A DNA stretch of 64,000 nt from Muraenolepis orangiensis (taxonomy: Eukaryota > Chordata > Actinopteri > Gadiformes > Muraenolepididae). Location: NCBI GenBank assembly GCA_027704905.1, contig CM051013.1, positions 9,096,643-9,160,642 of the forward strand, written 5' to 3'. Shown here one piece after another: positions 39,016-51,044 of the stretch. The notes below the pieces were generated by a model, which ran no database searches, had not been told where the DNA came from, and saw nothing but the letters and a program-made list of their open reading frames with translations. The number at the start of each line of letters is the position of its first letter. The first letter of the stretch is position 1. The position numbers were made by a program, and so were the translations under genes.

Positions 39016-39353
39016 ACATCCTTGTCTTCATAAGAACCCAGGGCTGGCCCACAACAACAGCAGCATCACTGCTCCTGCGGAAGCCCGAGGTGTCAGCAGA
39101 TCTGCTGCCCACAGCAGATTAGCAGGGCCGGGTGGTGGATACAGGGCCTTTGTTGGACGTGCTTTGACTAAAGCATCGGTCGCCTGTTCCTCATTGTGTG
39201 TGGTTGCTGCAAAAAACAGCTCAGATCAGTTCACATGAGCGGAGAGCTGCGGTGAATGGGTCAAGCCTCTGGGTTTCAACAAATCAACCTACTTTTCACA
39301 GGAGGTGCTCTCAACCACATGGCCACAGTGTGTGCCTTCCCTGCAGGAAAAAG

Positions 39354-39410
39354 TCATCGATAGCCATCTGTAAGCACACATGCCGTGTGCTTACAGATGG
39401 CTATCGATGA
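39354..39410. repeat. Perfect 26-bp palindrome with 5-nt loop
   Basis: Arms 39354-39379 and 39385-39410 are exact reverse complements (core GATAGCCATCTGTAAGCAC). The loop is ATGCC. No mismatch or bulge. Confidence 0.95.
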
Positions 39411-40685
39411 GACAAGACACTTGTTTACGACTTTGGTGTCTGTGTGCCAGTAGGCATACACATGTCTTGTGTATATATACGATACAGTATGGGCTATTTT
39501 GCACTACTTTCCAGTACAAATGGCCATTTGTATGGCCATTTTATTTATGGTTACACCGAGGAAGCTAAAAATATCTGGTAATCATGTTATCAAGTTGAGC
39601 TAAAGCAGTCCCTTGTGATCGGCTGAAATGTTGTAATGACATGCAAGGTCACAAACAAACTAGTTCATGAAAAACAGGGGAGGAGAAGAAAGACTATGCG
39701 CCAGGTTTTCCATTATTCTTTAGGCAAAATCGTTGAACTCCTGCGGCAAAAACAAATCTCAGATTTGCTTAGTGGCTGTTTGTGTTCACACCCTTTGTTT
39801 ACCCGCTGTTCTTTATCGTGAGACAAGATCGAAAGACAGACGGAGTCATAAATATTAGCGGCGGCTTCGTTTTGTTTTAGCGTTTGTTTCGGAGTGTGTT
39901 GTGGTGAAAGCTGGCGTCGCGGAACATGAATCAGTGGGGAGCCTGTGTGTGTCAGCCTGCTGCTGGGGTGGACAAGGCCTGCCTTGAGACATTCTCCCAC
40001 TTCAAAAGCCCCCCAGAGGCCCTGGCTGGACACTGGTTGAATGGGAAGGGGATGGAGGAGGAGGAGGAGGAGGAGGGTGTGCCGGGGTTGGACGGCGGGG
40101 GGGAAGGGGAAGGTGGAGTAAAGAGACAGGTGCACACCACGAAAGGGGCGGGGGGGAGTGTGGGGAATCCCACTGCCATCTGCTTTTCTTTTAAACACCC
40201 CTGCCCCCCCCCCCCTTCCACCCGCCACCCCTGACACGCCTCACAGCGACACACTCCCCCTGGGCAGCCGCGGTCGTGCCCCTGTCACCATGGCGCCTCG
40301 CTTCGGATTAACCCCCGCCGCACATGTGCCGAGTCGAGCTTGGGGGCCGGCTGCCTATTGTGAGCCGGGAGTGCTGGCCATGGGGGGAGGAGGAGGAGGA
40401 GGAGGAGGGTGATTGCTGCATAGATAAGCGTGTGAAAGGACACCCGCCATGGATTCACTTCAGTTGAGGGGGAGGAGAAGAGGGGGGGGAGGGGGTGGGG
40501 GAGGCACACACACACACACGCACGCACACACACACACACACACACACACGTTGTTCATTAGTGAAGTCATTTTGTGTGAAAGCCGTGCTTTCTCACAGGG
40601 AATCGGATTCGATTGACTTCGAGTTTTAACCACTTGCTCTCCTTCAACAGGTACATACGCCTGTAAGTCTGCAGAGAAAGTGACC

Positions 40686-43600
40686 ATGTCGTCCGTCGAG
40701 AGCAAAGACACGGACGTTAGTGACACGGACAGTGGGATTATAGTGCATTCTGGTAGGACCACTCCTCCACAACAACCGTTTATATACTATATGTATATAT
40801 TGTATAATAATAATAATATATATATATATATATGTAACACCATGCACCATGTAGCCAATGAGTTCAATGCATTAACCTTACATTACAGTGAGCAAGTCAA
40901 AAGGCTCCAACAAAATCCATACATTATTGATGTTCAGCTTGACATAATAGCCATACTCATGCCCATCATATAATGCACCTAATATCTATTCTAGTGAAAG
41001 TACTGCTGGCCGTGCTGCTCTTAACCTTTAAATGTACTAAACAACATGCTGTGTGTGTGTGTTTCTCTCCCCGCCCCCAGGGCCAGACAGCCCCACGTCC
41101 CCGCTGAAGGATGTGAGCACCCACACCAGGGCCCTGAAGCTGAAGCACCAGGCCCTGGAGGAGAGCCTGGGGCTCTGCCTACTGGAGCTCAGGAAGCTCT
41201 GCATCAGAGAAGCAGTGGGTGGCTCCTATATATATACTTATACTCCTATATATATATATATAAATATATATATCCTTTATGTTGTACTATGTACATATAT
41301 CTGTTTTGGTGGGACTTTGGCGGTTAGTGCAGATAACCACAGCGCACAAAAGGTTCTGAGCTCAAAGCCAAGTTTGGGGAACTACTAAAAAAGAGAATTC
41401 CATACAGAAGTAAGACTGTGGGTAAATCAAGATGACAAATAATGACCATATTCAATCTAGACAGTCCTGATTAATAGTCTAGTCTTGGCACATGGGAAGT
41501 CGATCACGGTACATCATGTGGCCTAGCCGTAGAGGAGCTTAATTGCATTGTGTGGACAGCAGCACAGCTAATCCGGGCTTTGTGTGTTGGCAGGAGCTCA
41601 CCGGCAAACTGTCGTCCGACTATCCTCTGATGCCAGAGGAGAAGCCTCCTCGGGTTCGGAGACGGATCGGAGCAGCTTTCAAGCTCGACGAGGGTCTTAT
41701 CTGTCAGGATGGCGGCGGGGTACGTTACCGTGACGACCAATACCATCGCCCTCATCATTATCATCACCGCATCATCCCACATTGAGGTTTATTGAACCCT
41801 ATGTAAACGAGACCATCTTTTAGATTTTGGAAAATCACATCGAGTGATTTCCAGTTCCAGCAATATTTCCAGGCTTTAGCTCTTCATTCACCATTATGTC
41901 CAATATATGTCCTTTTTCCATCAAAGTTTTCCATCTTTTATCCCACTTTTATCTGCAATTGCTCACATAGTAGTTTTCATCTTATTTCGACATGTTGGAG
42001 GTGTCGTTATATTTTCTTTAAAATTCAAAGTTTAAAGTTTAAAGTTTTTTAAGTTTAAAATGACGCATGAACAGTCCATTGATCCATTTATTTGATAATT
42101 AAATGAACCAGAAAAAAAACCTTTATTAACATTAACACATAAACCAGACGTTGGGGTCATTTTACTATACCAGGAGATCCCTATGAAGGCAACCCTCAGT
42201 AACTACAATTTGGAGCAAGATTGAGTTATGCTTGAAAATTTAATGTGTACATTTTTATGTTTTATGTTGTGAGAAAGTATCTTCGTTTAATGCCAGACTC
42301 TACATTATTATTATTTTTTTAATATATATATATTTTTTAATTAAATCATTAAAAACAATTGAAACTAGAGGGCACTCAGTTGAGCCCATACCTCCGCCAC
42401 ACCAAAAGGTCCCCTGGATCCTGATCTGTGCCAAAATCACTAGATCACTAGCGCTCAGCAATTCTATGACCCAATTGAACCGAGGCGGACGTTCAAACGT
42501 GTGTCTCTCCACCTCCAGGACCCGGAGCTGCACTCTCTGCAGGCCGACCTGGCCCTGCAGGGGCAGATCTTCGAGGCGGCGCGGAGGCTGTCCGTGGAGA
42601 ACCACCTCAGCAAGCCACAGAAGAAGAGCCGCCTGCAGCAGTGCAAGAGGGAGGAGAGGAAGTTCAAGGATCTCCAGGTGGCTGTGATCAAGCAGCGGGC
42701 CCGGAGCGAGTGCACCTCTCCTCAGACCCCGGGGCTGGTCCGTTCTCTCAAAGGTCAGGGGGCATCTTGGTTCTTAGACCCGAGCTAGCTCTGCATTCAG
42801 TTCTCCCACCCAGCCAGTGTATAGAACCAATATGAAATCAACACGGAGGCCAATTTTTAACTGATATAATTTCACATATTTCACTTTGATGGAAGATTGT
42901 ATGTTTCTTTTCTGTGTGTGCAGACCCCTGCATGTCGGACGACAGCTCTCTCTCTGACGTGGTGGCTTTGGATGATGGTAAGCACATGTTTTTGAGTCTT
43001 ATGGTTGAGCTTGTACTGTATTATGTTTACATGTACTATATATCTGGTGATTCCCTTTGAAATCCTGCTGTAATGCTCTAAGAATGTCCCATGGACTTCT
43101 ATAGTGGCACTCACTCGCTGTAACATCTCCTTTAACAATCACTTTCCATTGCACCTCCTTAGACCTGGACACCCCTGACCCCATCTCTCCTCCAGTGAGA
43201 GGCTCCTCTTACCCGCACCCCCTTCAGCAGCTTCCCCAGCAGCAGTCCCCGGGCCAGGCCGGAGTGGAACATGAGCGCTCCCCCATCCGGAACTCTCCGT
43301 GGAAGGAATCCAGTCTGGACCAGCCCTACCAGAAGGGCCCGAAGCCTCAGTCGTCCTGCAGCAGCAGATCAAGGTAAAGCTCTCCCGGCCAAACCAAATT
43401 AGGCATGGAAACGCATGTGGAAAATTTTAAATATTGGAAAGTAAGAGTGTTGAACGTTCTAACACTGTCCCTGCCCTGATCTCTTGCTCAACAGTGTGTG
43501 AAAAACCTTTAAAATGTTGGGTTAATACTAGTTTCCAAATCCTGGGATTTCTCCATGTGTTCCACTGAAAGGTCTTAAATCTAAATCTGGAGGATTTGAA

Positions 43601-46173
43601 CCCTCTTTATTGGTTACATACACGCACACAAACAGTGAAATGAGTTGCTCTGCAGTTAACCCATCCTAGTATTAGGAACAGTGGGCAGCGATGGTATAAA
43701 CGGCGCCCGGGGAGCAGAGTAGGGGTCTGGTGGGCCTTGCTCAAGTGCCCAGGAGGGGACCGGCGACCCTCTAACTGCCGTCCCCCCCCTCCCATAACGT
43801 AAGGACACAACGTGTGTGTTAACCTCCACCCTGCTTGTGTCTGTGTGTTTGTGTTGCAGTAGTCCAGTCTACCCAGAGAGGATTCTGCCCTCCCAGTTCA
43901 TAAAGAACCTGGCCATGCGACACAACCACTCGAGCAGCGCGCCCTCCACACCCGAGCTGCAGGTGCGCCGGCAGTACTCTCAGTCCTTCAGGTGAGTCGA
44001 GAAGCAGCCACTGGGGAACACGTGGACCATTGACCACGTTTATCTTGCCGATGCCTTTTCAGGTCCTTCCTTACATCTTCTCCTCTGATACAAATCCAAA
44101 TCTAGTGTTTTATTGCTGCTATAACTATCAATTTGTAGTTAAAACGGACGATATGGCCGCAAAGCGAAGCTGAAGTGAGGAAATGCGCTCTCTGCGTTCG
44201 GTGGTGCTGCCAAACCTTTGAAAACCACAACATCCCTTTACAGCGGTTTATGGTGTTAAATGCACCCCAACCAAGTCAACTAAAAATGATTCCCTTATCA
44301 ACTTATCGGCTGTCTGAAACGCTTTGTTGTCTCGTTAGATAAAGGGCTTCACGATTGCTCATAGGCTTTCTGATACTTGTAATGAGGCTTTATACATTTG
44401 ACTTGTGTTTAAAAGGGGATTATAATTTGACTTAATTCTATTTCTGTGGCATGCTTTAATGATAAGGTTCAACAGGCCATTCTATGAAATATCTAAATGA
44501 ACTGAGAGCGACCACGGCACCTTGCCTGTCGCCTCGCAGTTTAACCCGCCTCCTCGAACAACGGCAGCCTCCGATTGGTCCGTCCTCATGCTGGCCGGAA
44601 CTGACGGCAACCAGCGAGGACGAATCCCAGGCTTTGGGCAAAGAAGTAATAATTTCCATACAAAGTAGCATGGCTCTCGCCAGGCCTGTCGCAATGGAGC
44701 AGGGAAGGGAAAAAAGAACACATCGGACGGAAGGGGCTATTGATTTTACTGTGGTAAGATGGCCAGAAAAGAAGAAGAAACCTGTGAAATGATTTGAAGG
44801 TTTTACATAGGTCTTGGAAAGTGGGACGCATCATTGCACCAAAAACCATGTAGTTTTAGGTGTAATCTAAATCTAATCTGGAGGTTTGGATTGTCTTTAT
44901 TGGTCACATCCACGTACACACATTGTGAAATTAGTTTCTCTCTATTTAACCCATCCTCGTATTAGGAGCAGTGCAGGCAGTTTATATACAGCACCCGGGG
45001 AGCAGTGTTGGTGGTCTGGTGCCTTGCTCAAGGGGCACCTCGGTGGTGCCCAGGTGTTTAGGGGACTTGAACCGGCCACCTTCCGGTTCCCGAGCCAAGT
45101 CCCAACACCGACTGACCTACTGCCACCCAATCATGTATATACGTCGTACAATCATGTTGACTTAACCTTTTTATTAATAATGAATCGTCTTTCTTTTTCC
45201 AACCCTAAGACTTCCTAAAAACAAGCTGACGGTGGACACGCAGCGTCTGGGCCCGGAGGCGGGCCGGGGCCGCGCCCGGCTGCCCCAGCGCCGGTGTGCG
45301 GCCGACTTCATGGTGCCCTCCCCGGAGTACTCCCCGCGGCGCCTCTACCAGTCCAGTTCAGAGGACAGCGGCTCGGAGCACTCCGTCTCCTCCCACGCCA
45401 ACGGCCCCGTCCCTTCCGACGCCCCCAAGCTTTGCCCCCCGCCATACGGCTTCCACCTTGGAGTCCAGGGAAAAGCCAGCGCGCCGGGGGGCCACAAGAA
45501 CAACAGCATGAACAACAGCATGAACAACAGCATGAACAACAACATGAACAACGTCAGCAACAACTCAAACTACGACAGCCCGGCCTCCGTCGAAGGAAGC
45601 ACCCTTTCACTCCAGGAGAGGCCTTGTCTGTCCCCACTGTCCCCGCCAAACGGGCCTCGTACCCCCCAGCAGCAAAGGGCGAGGCAGGAGGACGGGTTCC
45701 CCTCTGCCGGGAGAACCACGAAGGCTCCTCCTCCTCCGTACTCCAGGCTGGTCCGCACGCCCTCACTGAACGAGTACAGCAGCCCCGTCAGGCCCGGGGA
45801 GGCGGTGTCCAACGAGCTCAAGTCCTGGCACCAGAGGAATAAGTTCCAGAGATTCCTGCCGGGATCCGGCAACCGCCTAAACAGATCCCTCAGGCTCAAC
45901 AGCCCTGTTTCCCCCCCGCCACCCCCCTACAAACAGGTGGGTCGAACAGGGTCTCCCCTTTACCTTTGAAACGGTAGCACTTTATTGTTGTGTTATGTTG
46001 CATAATGCACCATAATACACAGAGAGAGAGAGATGGATGGATAACCAAAGGCTGACCACTGTGATGTGTTGTTGTTTCAGGGGTCAGGCAGCGTCATCCT
46101 CCAGAGAGCTGCCGATGGAACTCCAATCCAGTGGTTTGTGGAAGAGGATGCGGAGATAGTTAGCCAGGTGTAA
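40686..46173 (+). CDS. inava: Innate immunity activator (INAVA/C1orf106)
   Basis: Nine phase-consistent coding exons: 40686-40752, 41081-41214, 41594-41719, 42519-42753, 42924-42977, 43163-43373, 43860-43991, 45210-45936 and 46081-46173, about 592 aa (human about 660). Family marks in order: MSSVESKD...SDTDSGII, GPDSPTSPLKD, the CUPID region (ALEESLGLCLLELRKLC, AELTGKL, RVRRRIGAAFKLD, then FEAARRLSVENHLS), SPWKESSLDQPY, SAPSTPELQVRRQYSQS, VRTPSLNE, and the C-terminal DGTPIQWFVEEDAEIVSQV. INAVA is an epithelial protein that binds cytohesins through CUPID and supports cell junctions and innate signalling. Exon 8 carries a fish Asn-Met repeat (NNSM units, about 45500-45560). The start ATG has context GTGACCATGT. 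Confidence 0.93.
43575..43800 (-). mobile_element. tRNA-derived SINE copy in inava intron 7
   Basis: Same family as 16267-16515 (TTAACCCATCCTAGTATTAG, GCGCCCGGGGAGCAG, AGGGGTCTGGTG). The tRNA-like head is partly lost and replaced by a C run. Confidence 0.7.
44864..45128 (-). mobile_element. tRNA-derived SINE copy in inava intron 8
   Basis: Nearly full-length copy: ATTGTCTTTATTGGTCACAT at the tail side, CCCGGGGAGCAGTG, and the head GACCTACTGCCACCC (antisense A box). It ends about 80 bp before the inava exon 8 acceptor. Confidence 0.75.
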
Positions 46174-46740
46174 CCGCGGAAGCCCAGCCCCTCTTGCAGT
46201 ATGCTAGACCTAGGATTAATTTCTATGTTTTGCTGTATTTACTGAGTCCATGGACTCTGAGCGATTGTATGTCCTAAAGTGGCAGGACACTGTCCTTGAC
46301 AGGAAACAAAAAATGTTGACCTTTTTGAGGCTATGATAATAAGCACATTGCGCCCCCTATTTCTTTATTTAAAAGGGCGGCATAGTTTATTTATTTTTGA
46401 ATTATTATTATTATTATTATTGATGTTCTATCTGTGGTGACTAAACTTCTATTGCTTAAAGAAAATATTAATATACTTTTTAAAATATCTTTGCTGAATC
46501 CCATGAAGGAAAAAAATCAAACGAAATCACACCACAATGGTGTGATTTGGTGTGTGACAATGTGAAATGAGAAGAGTAACTTTAGGCCTTGCTATAAATT
46601 CCTATTAATCTCTTTTAAGCCTTTTATTATCAAGTGAAGGAGGGTCTGTGTTCACCGCAACATGGCGTGGTATTACTAACCAAGTGATTGTATCATTTTT
46701 CATATTGTATGTATTTATAAAACATTTTATATGCATTATT

Positions 46741-46750
46741 AATAAATAAA
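46741..46750 (+). terminator. inava poly(A) signals
   Basis: Overlapping AATAAATAAA about 570 bp after the stop codon. The 3' UTR between is AT-rich with an (ATT)n patch near 46400. Confidence 0.7.
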
Positions 46751-47158
46751 GAAATATTGTCTCCTATATATATATGACACCTTGATGATTACAATCAGAT
46801 TAGGTCCATCAGACACAATAAGCTCAGCCCTTGTTGAAGTATGAATCATGTCGACAATCAACCTTTGAGAGTTAGTTCATAAATTAGCTAACTTCACAGT
46901 AACTTGACAGTTAGTAGCCAAAATAAGTTAAACAAACCCTTAATAAATGTTCCAATCACTTTTGATATAGTATATGGAATGACGCAGTATGCTATGCGAA
47001 GCCTGCAGTGGTGTGTTGGTGACGTGTTGACGACTGCCTGTCGTTAACAGGCACATCACGCATGAATTGAATATGCATAGTCAACACGAAGGGAAAAAGT
47101 GACGGAGACTGAATTCTTAACATAAATTAATTCCTTGCGGACAATGTCGTGGGGGTTT

Positions 47159-47912
47159 CTATGAGAACAGAGTCAGTATTGCGGCGCAGAGAATCAGAAG
47201 GAGAGCAACGTAGAGGACGGCCCAGCAGGGGCCAGCGAGCCAGCCAGGCAGAGGGAAGTGTCTCAACGTTGCGCTCCGCCTGGGGATAAAGGACATGTTT
47301 CATGTTTATGTTACCAAAGAACCAACTATGAGTCTGCTGCCATCTACAGGCTGAAAAACATCATGTTTGGCTTGATCTGGAAGGCCTTATTTAGTATATA
47401 TAATAATAATAAAAAATTAAAAAAATAATAATAATATATAATAATAATAATAACTACTACAAATATAAGTCTCTTAGTAAGTAAAGTAATACTTTATTTA
47501 AAAATACATACGAGCTGAGAGAGGAACGGAAACGGCCCTTCTTATCCCTGTCTGCCTTCCTCTTGGAGAGCGCTGCTTTGCCCCTGTGTCTCTGCCGCAG
47601 AGTGTCCAACGGAAAACTGCTGTCAACAGAGAACATGCGTCATGTTCACAGCCACACACACACACACACACATGAGACAATCTGTTGAAATACCCCTGGA
47701 GGCCAACTGTTATTCTGAGCATCACCTTTTGCTTTGTCCCTTGGAGGACGTCTTTTCTTCGGACGGAGGGGCAGGAGGAGGAGGAGGAGGAGGACTTGCG
47801 GCTGGACACGGATCTGGCACAGGTTGGGTATCTGCGTCCACGAGCGTCCTTCGATCAGAATAAAGAAAACATTGTTTGATGACAGACATACACACAGACA
47901 GACACATGAGAC

Positions 47913-47961
<49 letters not shown>

Positions 47962-47990
47962 GAGACAGACAGACAGAGAGACAGAGAGAC

Positions 47991-48033
<43 letters not shown>

Positions 48034-51000
48034 TAGATAGATAGTTCGATTCCTCTTGCCTGCCATCCAAAGAGCAGATGTCGTCCCTCGTCATGACTGA
48101 GCAGCTGGACTCTGAGCTAAAGGTCGGGGACGAACAGCGGACATCGCCCAGGGACGCCTGCTTCTTCAGCTCTAGCTTCCTCTTCTCCTGAGCAATGGAT
48201 GGACAGATGATGTGCATGGGTGCGACTGGGAGATTAAAACATACTGAGGCCAAGAGCATGAAATCCTCATCGTCATGACCTCCGCCATGGAAGATGGAAC
48301 AGAGGTTATGTTTTCACCCCTGTTTGTCTGTCTGTCTGTTTGTCTGTTTGTATGTTTGTCTTTTAGCAAGATAATTAACATTTTTATGTACGGAATTGGA
48401 CCAAACTTGGTGGTTCGATTACTTATGGGCCAAGGAACAGTTGTTTACATGTTGGTGCATATCTTGATCAGAATCTGTATCCAGGGGACGTTTTGATGTA
48501 GCAGAGGCATGCGCTCTCCTGAGGTCCCTCTAGTTTGGCAGTGTAACACAAAGGTCTTGGTTTCCTCAATGGTGTCCTTTAAACACATCAGACAACATTA
48601 AGGCTAATGTAAAAGACACAACATAATCCTACCTGGGACTCTTTTGTGATGACAGACGCACTGACCCTGCGGCGGCCGTGGTACTTCGAGGGAGGGAAAG
48701 TAAAGAGTATGAGATGGCCCGAAATAAAACCAAACTGCTGAGGAGACACGGGAGTGGGAACGGCAATTCAAACAAAGCGCCATCAACGTACATGCTGGAA
48801 GGACTTCTTGTCCGTATTGTTGTCCAGCTCATCAACATCTGCAACAACAAAAAACAACACAACCCAGCTGTCAATCAAATCAAGTGATGAAAGTGATGAT
48901 CTCGAGCCACCATGCTGTTATGTGAGCTCCAGCGGAGGGCCTCGGCTCCGCCGATCAGGACCTGCGGTGGCTCCCGGCTCGGTCAGGCTTCTCCGTGACA
49001 TGCGATGGACCAGCTTCTTGGTCTGCTCTAGCTCCAACCCTTCCTTGTCGCGGCGTCTCTTCAGGTTCTCTACGTGAGTCGCCATGATCTCCACCGCTCT
49101 GCAGATGCGCGCCTCCTGGACAAAACAACACAGACAGTCCACAGACGTGTGACTATACAGCATGCAGGGATGCCAGTGGCACTAAAATAGCAGGGCGATA
49201 TAGGTTTGATATGGATTGAATACTTAATGATAGCCACTGTAGTCACTATTGTCAAAGAAAAGCGCTAGACACTCAATAAGCTCGCACATCACATCATGTA
49301 TCACGTTGTGGTACATGAATATTGATGCATCATTCTCCCACAAACGGTATGTGAATGGGATCATTGAAAATCCTTTGGCCCTTATTTATCTCCGTTAAAA
49401 CAGTAATAACAGTACTGTAGTAATTCAGGCTTTGTGGTCCAAAAAAAACAAAACCTTAACCTCAACAAAAATATCCTTTGACACGATATCGTGTGAAGAC
49501 CCTGTGTGGGCGTGTCTGTTCTCACCTGGTGCACTGAGCCCAGCAGCTCCGCCGTGTTGGAGATCCGCTCCACCGTCCCGCCCAGGATGTCCAGGGACAG
49601 CTCCAGCCTCTGGAGGATGGCGCTGCGCCTGATGTCCAGACAAAGACCCTTAAGGGTCTGAAAAAAAAACACACAGCCACCAATATTAGGGTGGCACCAT
49701 GCTATGGCTACCAGAACATTGCCTATGACAATAATATAGGCCATTTTGGTGGACACTTTGAGCCAAAGCACCTCACAATACCTTGAGTACAGAGGTGAAT
49801 CTAATTTGAAATAAGTGTAAGGTCCCCTCCCATTTCCGCCATTCACACTACTGTGTTATACGAGCGCACCAGTGGCCAGTGTTTGCTAAATCAAAATCTT
49901 TATTTGTCACATCCATGTACACACACAGTGAAATGTGTTTCTCTGCATTTAACCCATCATAGTATTAGGAGCAGTGGGCAGCCATTGGATAGACAGCGCC
50001 CGGGGAGCAGTGTAGGGGTCTGGTTCCTTGCTCAAGGGCACCTCGGCAGTGCTCAGGAGGATAACTGGGACCCTTTTCCAAGTACCAGTTCTCACTCCGT
50101 ACTTGGTCCGTTTCAGGGACTTCAACCAGCGACCCTCCGGTTCCCAAGCCAACTCCCAACAGACTGAGCTACTGCCGCCCCTCCTGCTGCTAGTAAATAC
50201 TATGTATGTCCATTATGACACCCATTACACTCCTAACCATCCCTGGAAGGAGGGATTCCCCACTTTGCATTCCTTCTCAAGATTTATTTGTCAATACTTG
50301 TTGGAGTTTTGGCCCATAGCCTTGGAGTAACTGGGATTAAGGGCTAAACACATTCAATTGAGTTGACTTGACTTATTTCCCTCCCACAACATTAACTGCA
50401 GATCTTTCTTTCCTTACAGCCTAACCCAGGTCAAACTGCCTGCACCCCCCCCCCCCACACACACCCCTGCTTACCTTCAGGGTCTCCCTCCCTCGACTCA
50501 GCTCCTGCTGTACGTTCTCCTCGGCCAGGTTACGGGCGTGCTCCTCCGTCTGCAGCCTCTGCTTCAGGGTGTACTGGTCCGTGCGGAAGGCCAGCGTTAT
50601 CTGGCAGAAGGCCGACTGGGGGCATGTGGTAGAAGGAGTAGGGATGTAGTGAGAGTGACTGTCAAAGGTTTAACGGGTATATTATCACAATGTGTGTCAT
50701 TTCAGGGAGCGGCCCTACCTCCACTTCTTCCTCGGACATGTGCGTGCTGCCAAGGGTTATAAGCGTTACTAGGATAGCGGAGTTAATGAATGGATAGCAG
50801 GATTGATACAATACACAGAAACTGAATTGTCTTACGTGTTCAGGCCCACACGTTCCACAATGGAAAGCTCGTCCCAAGGTGTTATGGGTTTCTCCACTTG
50901 ACAGTATTCTGTACAAGATATTGATGGGTTGAACCTCAGACTGGTATTCTGCATACATTATTTGTTTCAGTTGCATGATGTGGAAAGGGTCAGTCCACAA

Positions 51001-51044
51001 CACTAGCTTCTCATCCTACCTTCATCACTGTCACTGCTCGCCAT
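47159..51044 (-). CDS. irag2: IRAG/LRMP (JAW1-MRVI1) family tail-anchored protein, IRAG2-like
   Basis: Twelve phase-consistent exons: 51020-51044, 50836-50908, 50719-50746, 50475-50615, 49526-49657, 48962-49115, 48792-48838, 48633-48683, 48060-48187, 47726-47848, 47512-47619 and 47159-47279, about 376 aa. Family marks are WDELSIVERVGL, MSEEEVE, LAFRTDQYTLKQRL, a long coiled coil (EEHARNLAEENVQQEL, TAELLGSVHQEARICRA, THVENLKRRRDKE) and a C-terminal hydrophobic anchor (WAVLYVALLLILCAAILTLF) one residue before the stop. Family members sit in the ER or nuclear membrane and bind IP3 receptors. The product is shorter than human IRAG2, lacking an N-terminal extension, so an upstream alternative start is possible. 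IRAG1 cannot be excluded. The intron after exon 9 appears to use a GC donor. Confidence 0.75.
47915..48033. repeat. (ACAG)n and (AG)n microsatellite in irag2-like intron 9
   Basis: On the transcript strand this is a CT and CTGT run lying just inside the GC-donor intron (48059 to 47849). Confidence 0.95.
48268..48535. repeat. Interspersed repeat with CCTCCGCC end, copy 2
   Basis: Same family as 15588-15965 (ACTTATGGGCCAAGGAACAG shared exactly). Contains a TGTTTGTC repeat patch and ends GAGGTCCCTCTAG. Confidence 0.65.
49891..50181 (-). mobile_element. tRNA-derived SINE copy in irag2-like intron 4
   Basis: Full-length copy: the head read on the minus strand is GGGGCGGCAGTAGCTCAGTC, with the B-box-like GGTCGCTGGTTGAAGTCC. 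The body matches the other copies; the tail is ATAAAGATTTTGA. Confidence 0.8.

Noticed and set aside
39354..39410. microRNA precursor
   Set aside because: The stem is too short (26 bp), perfectly paired and with a 5-nt loop; typical precursors have longer, bulged stems. Kept only as a palindrome.
45345..45899. Antisense ORFs over inava exon 8
   Set aside because: Shadows of GC-rich coding sequence; the plus frame is supported by family motifs and splice phase.
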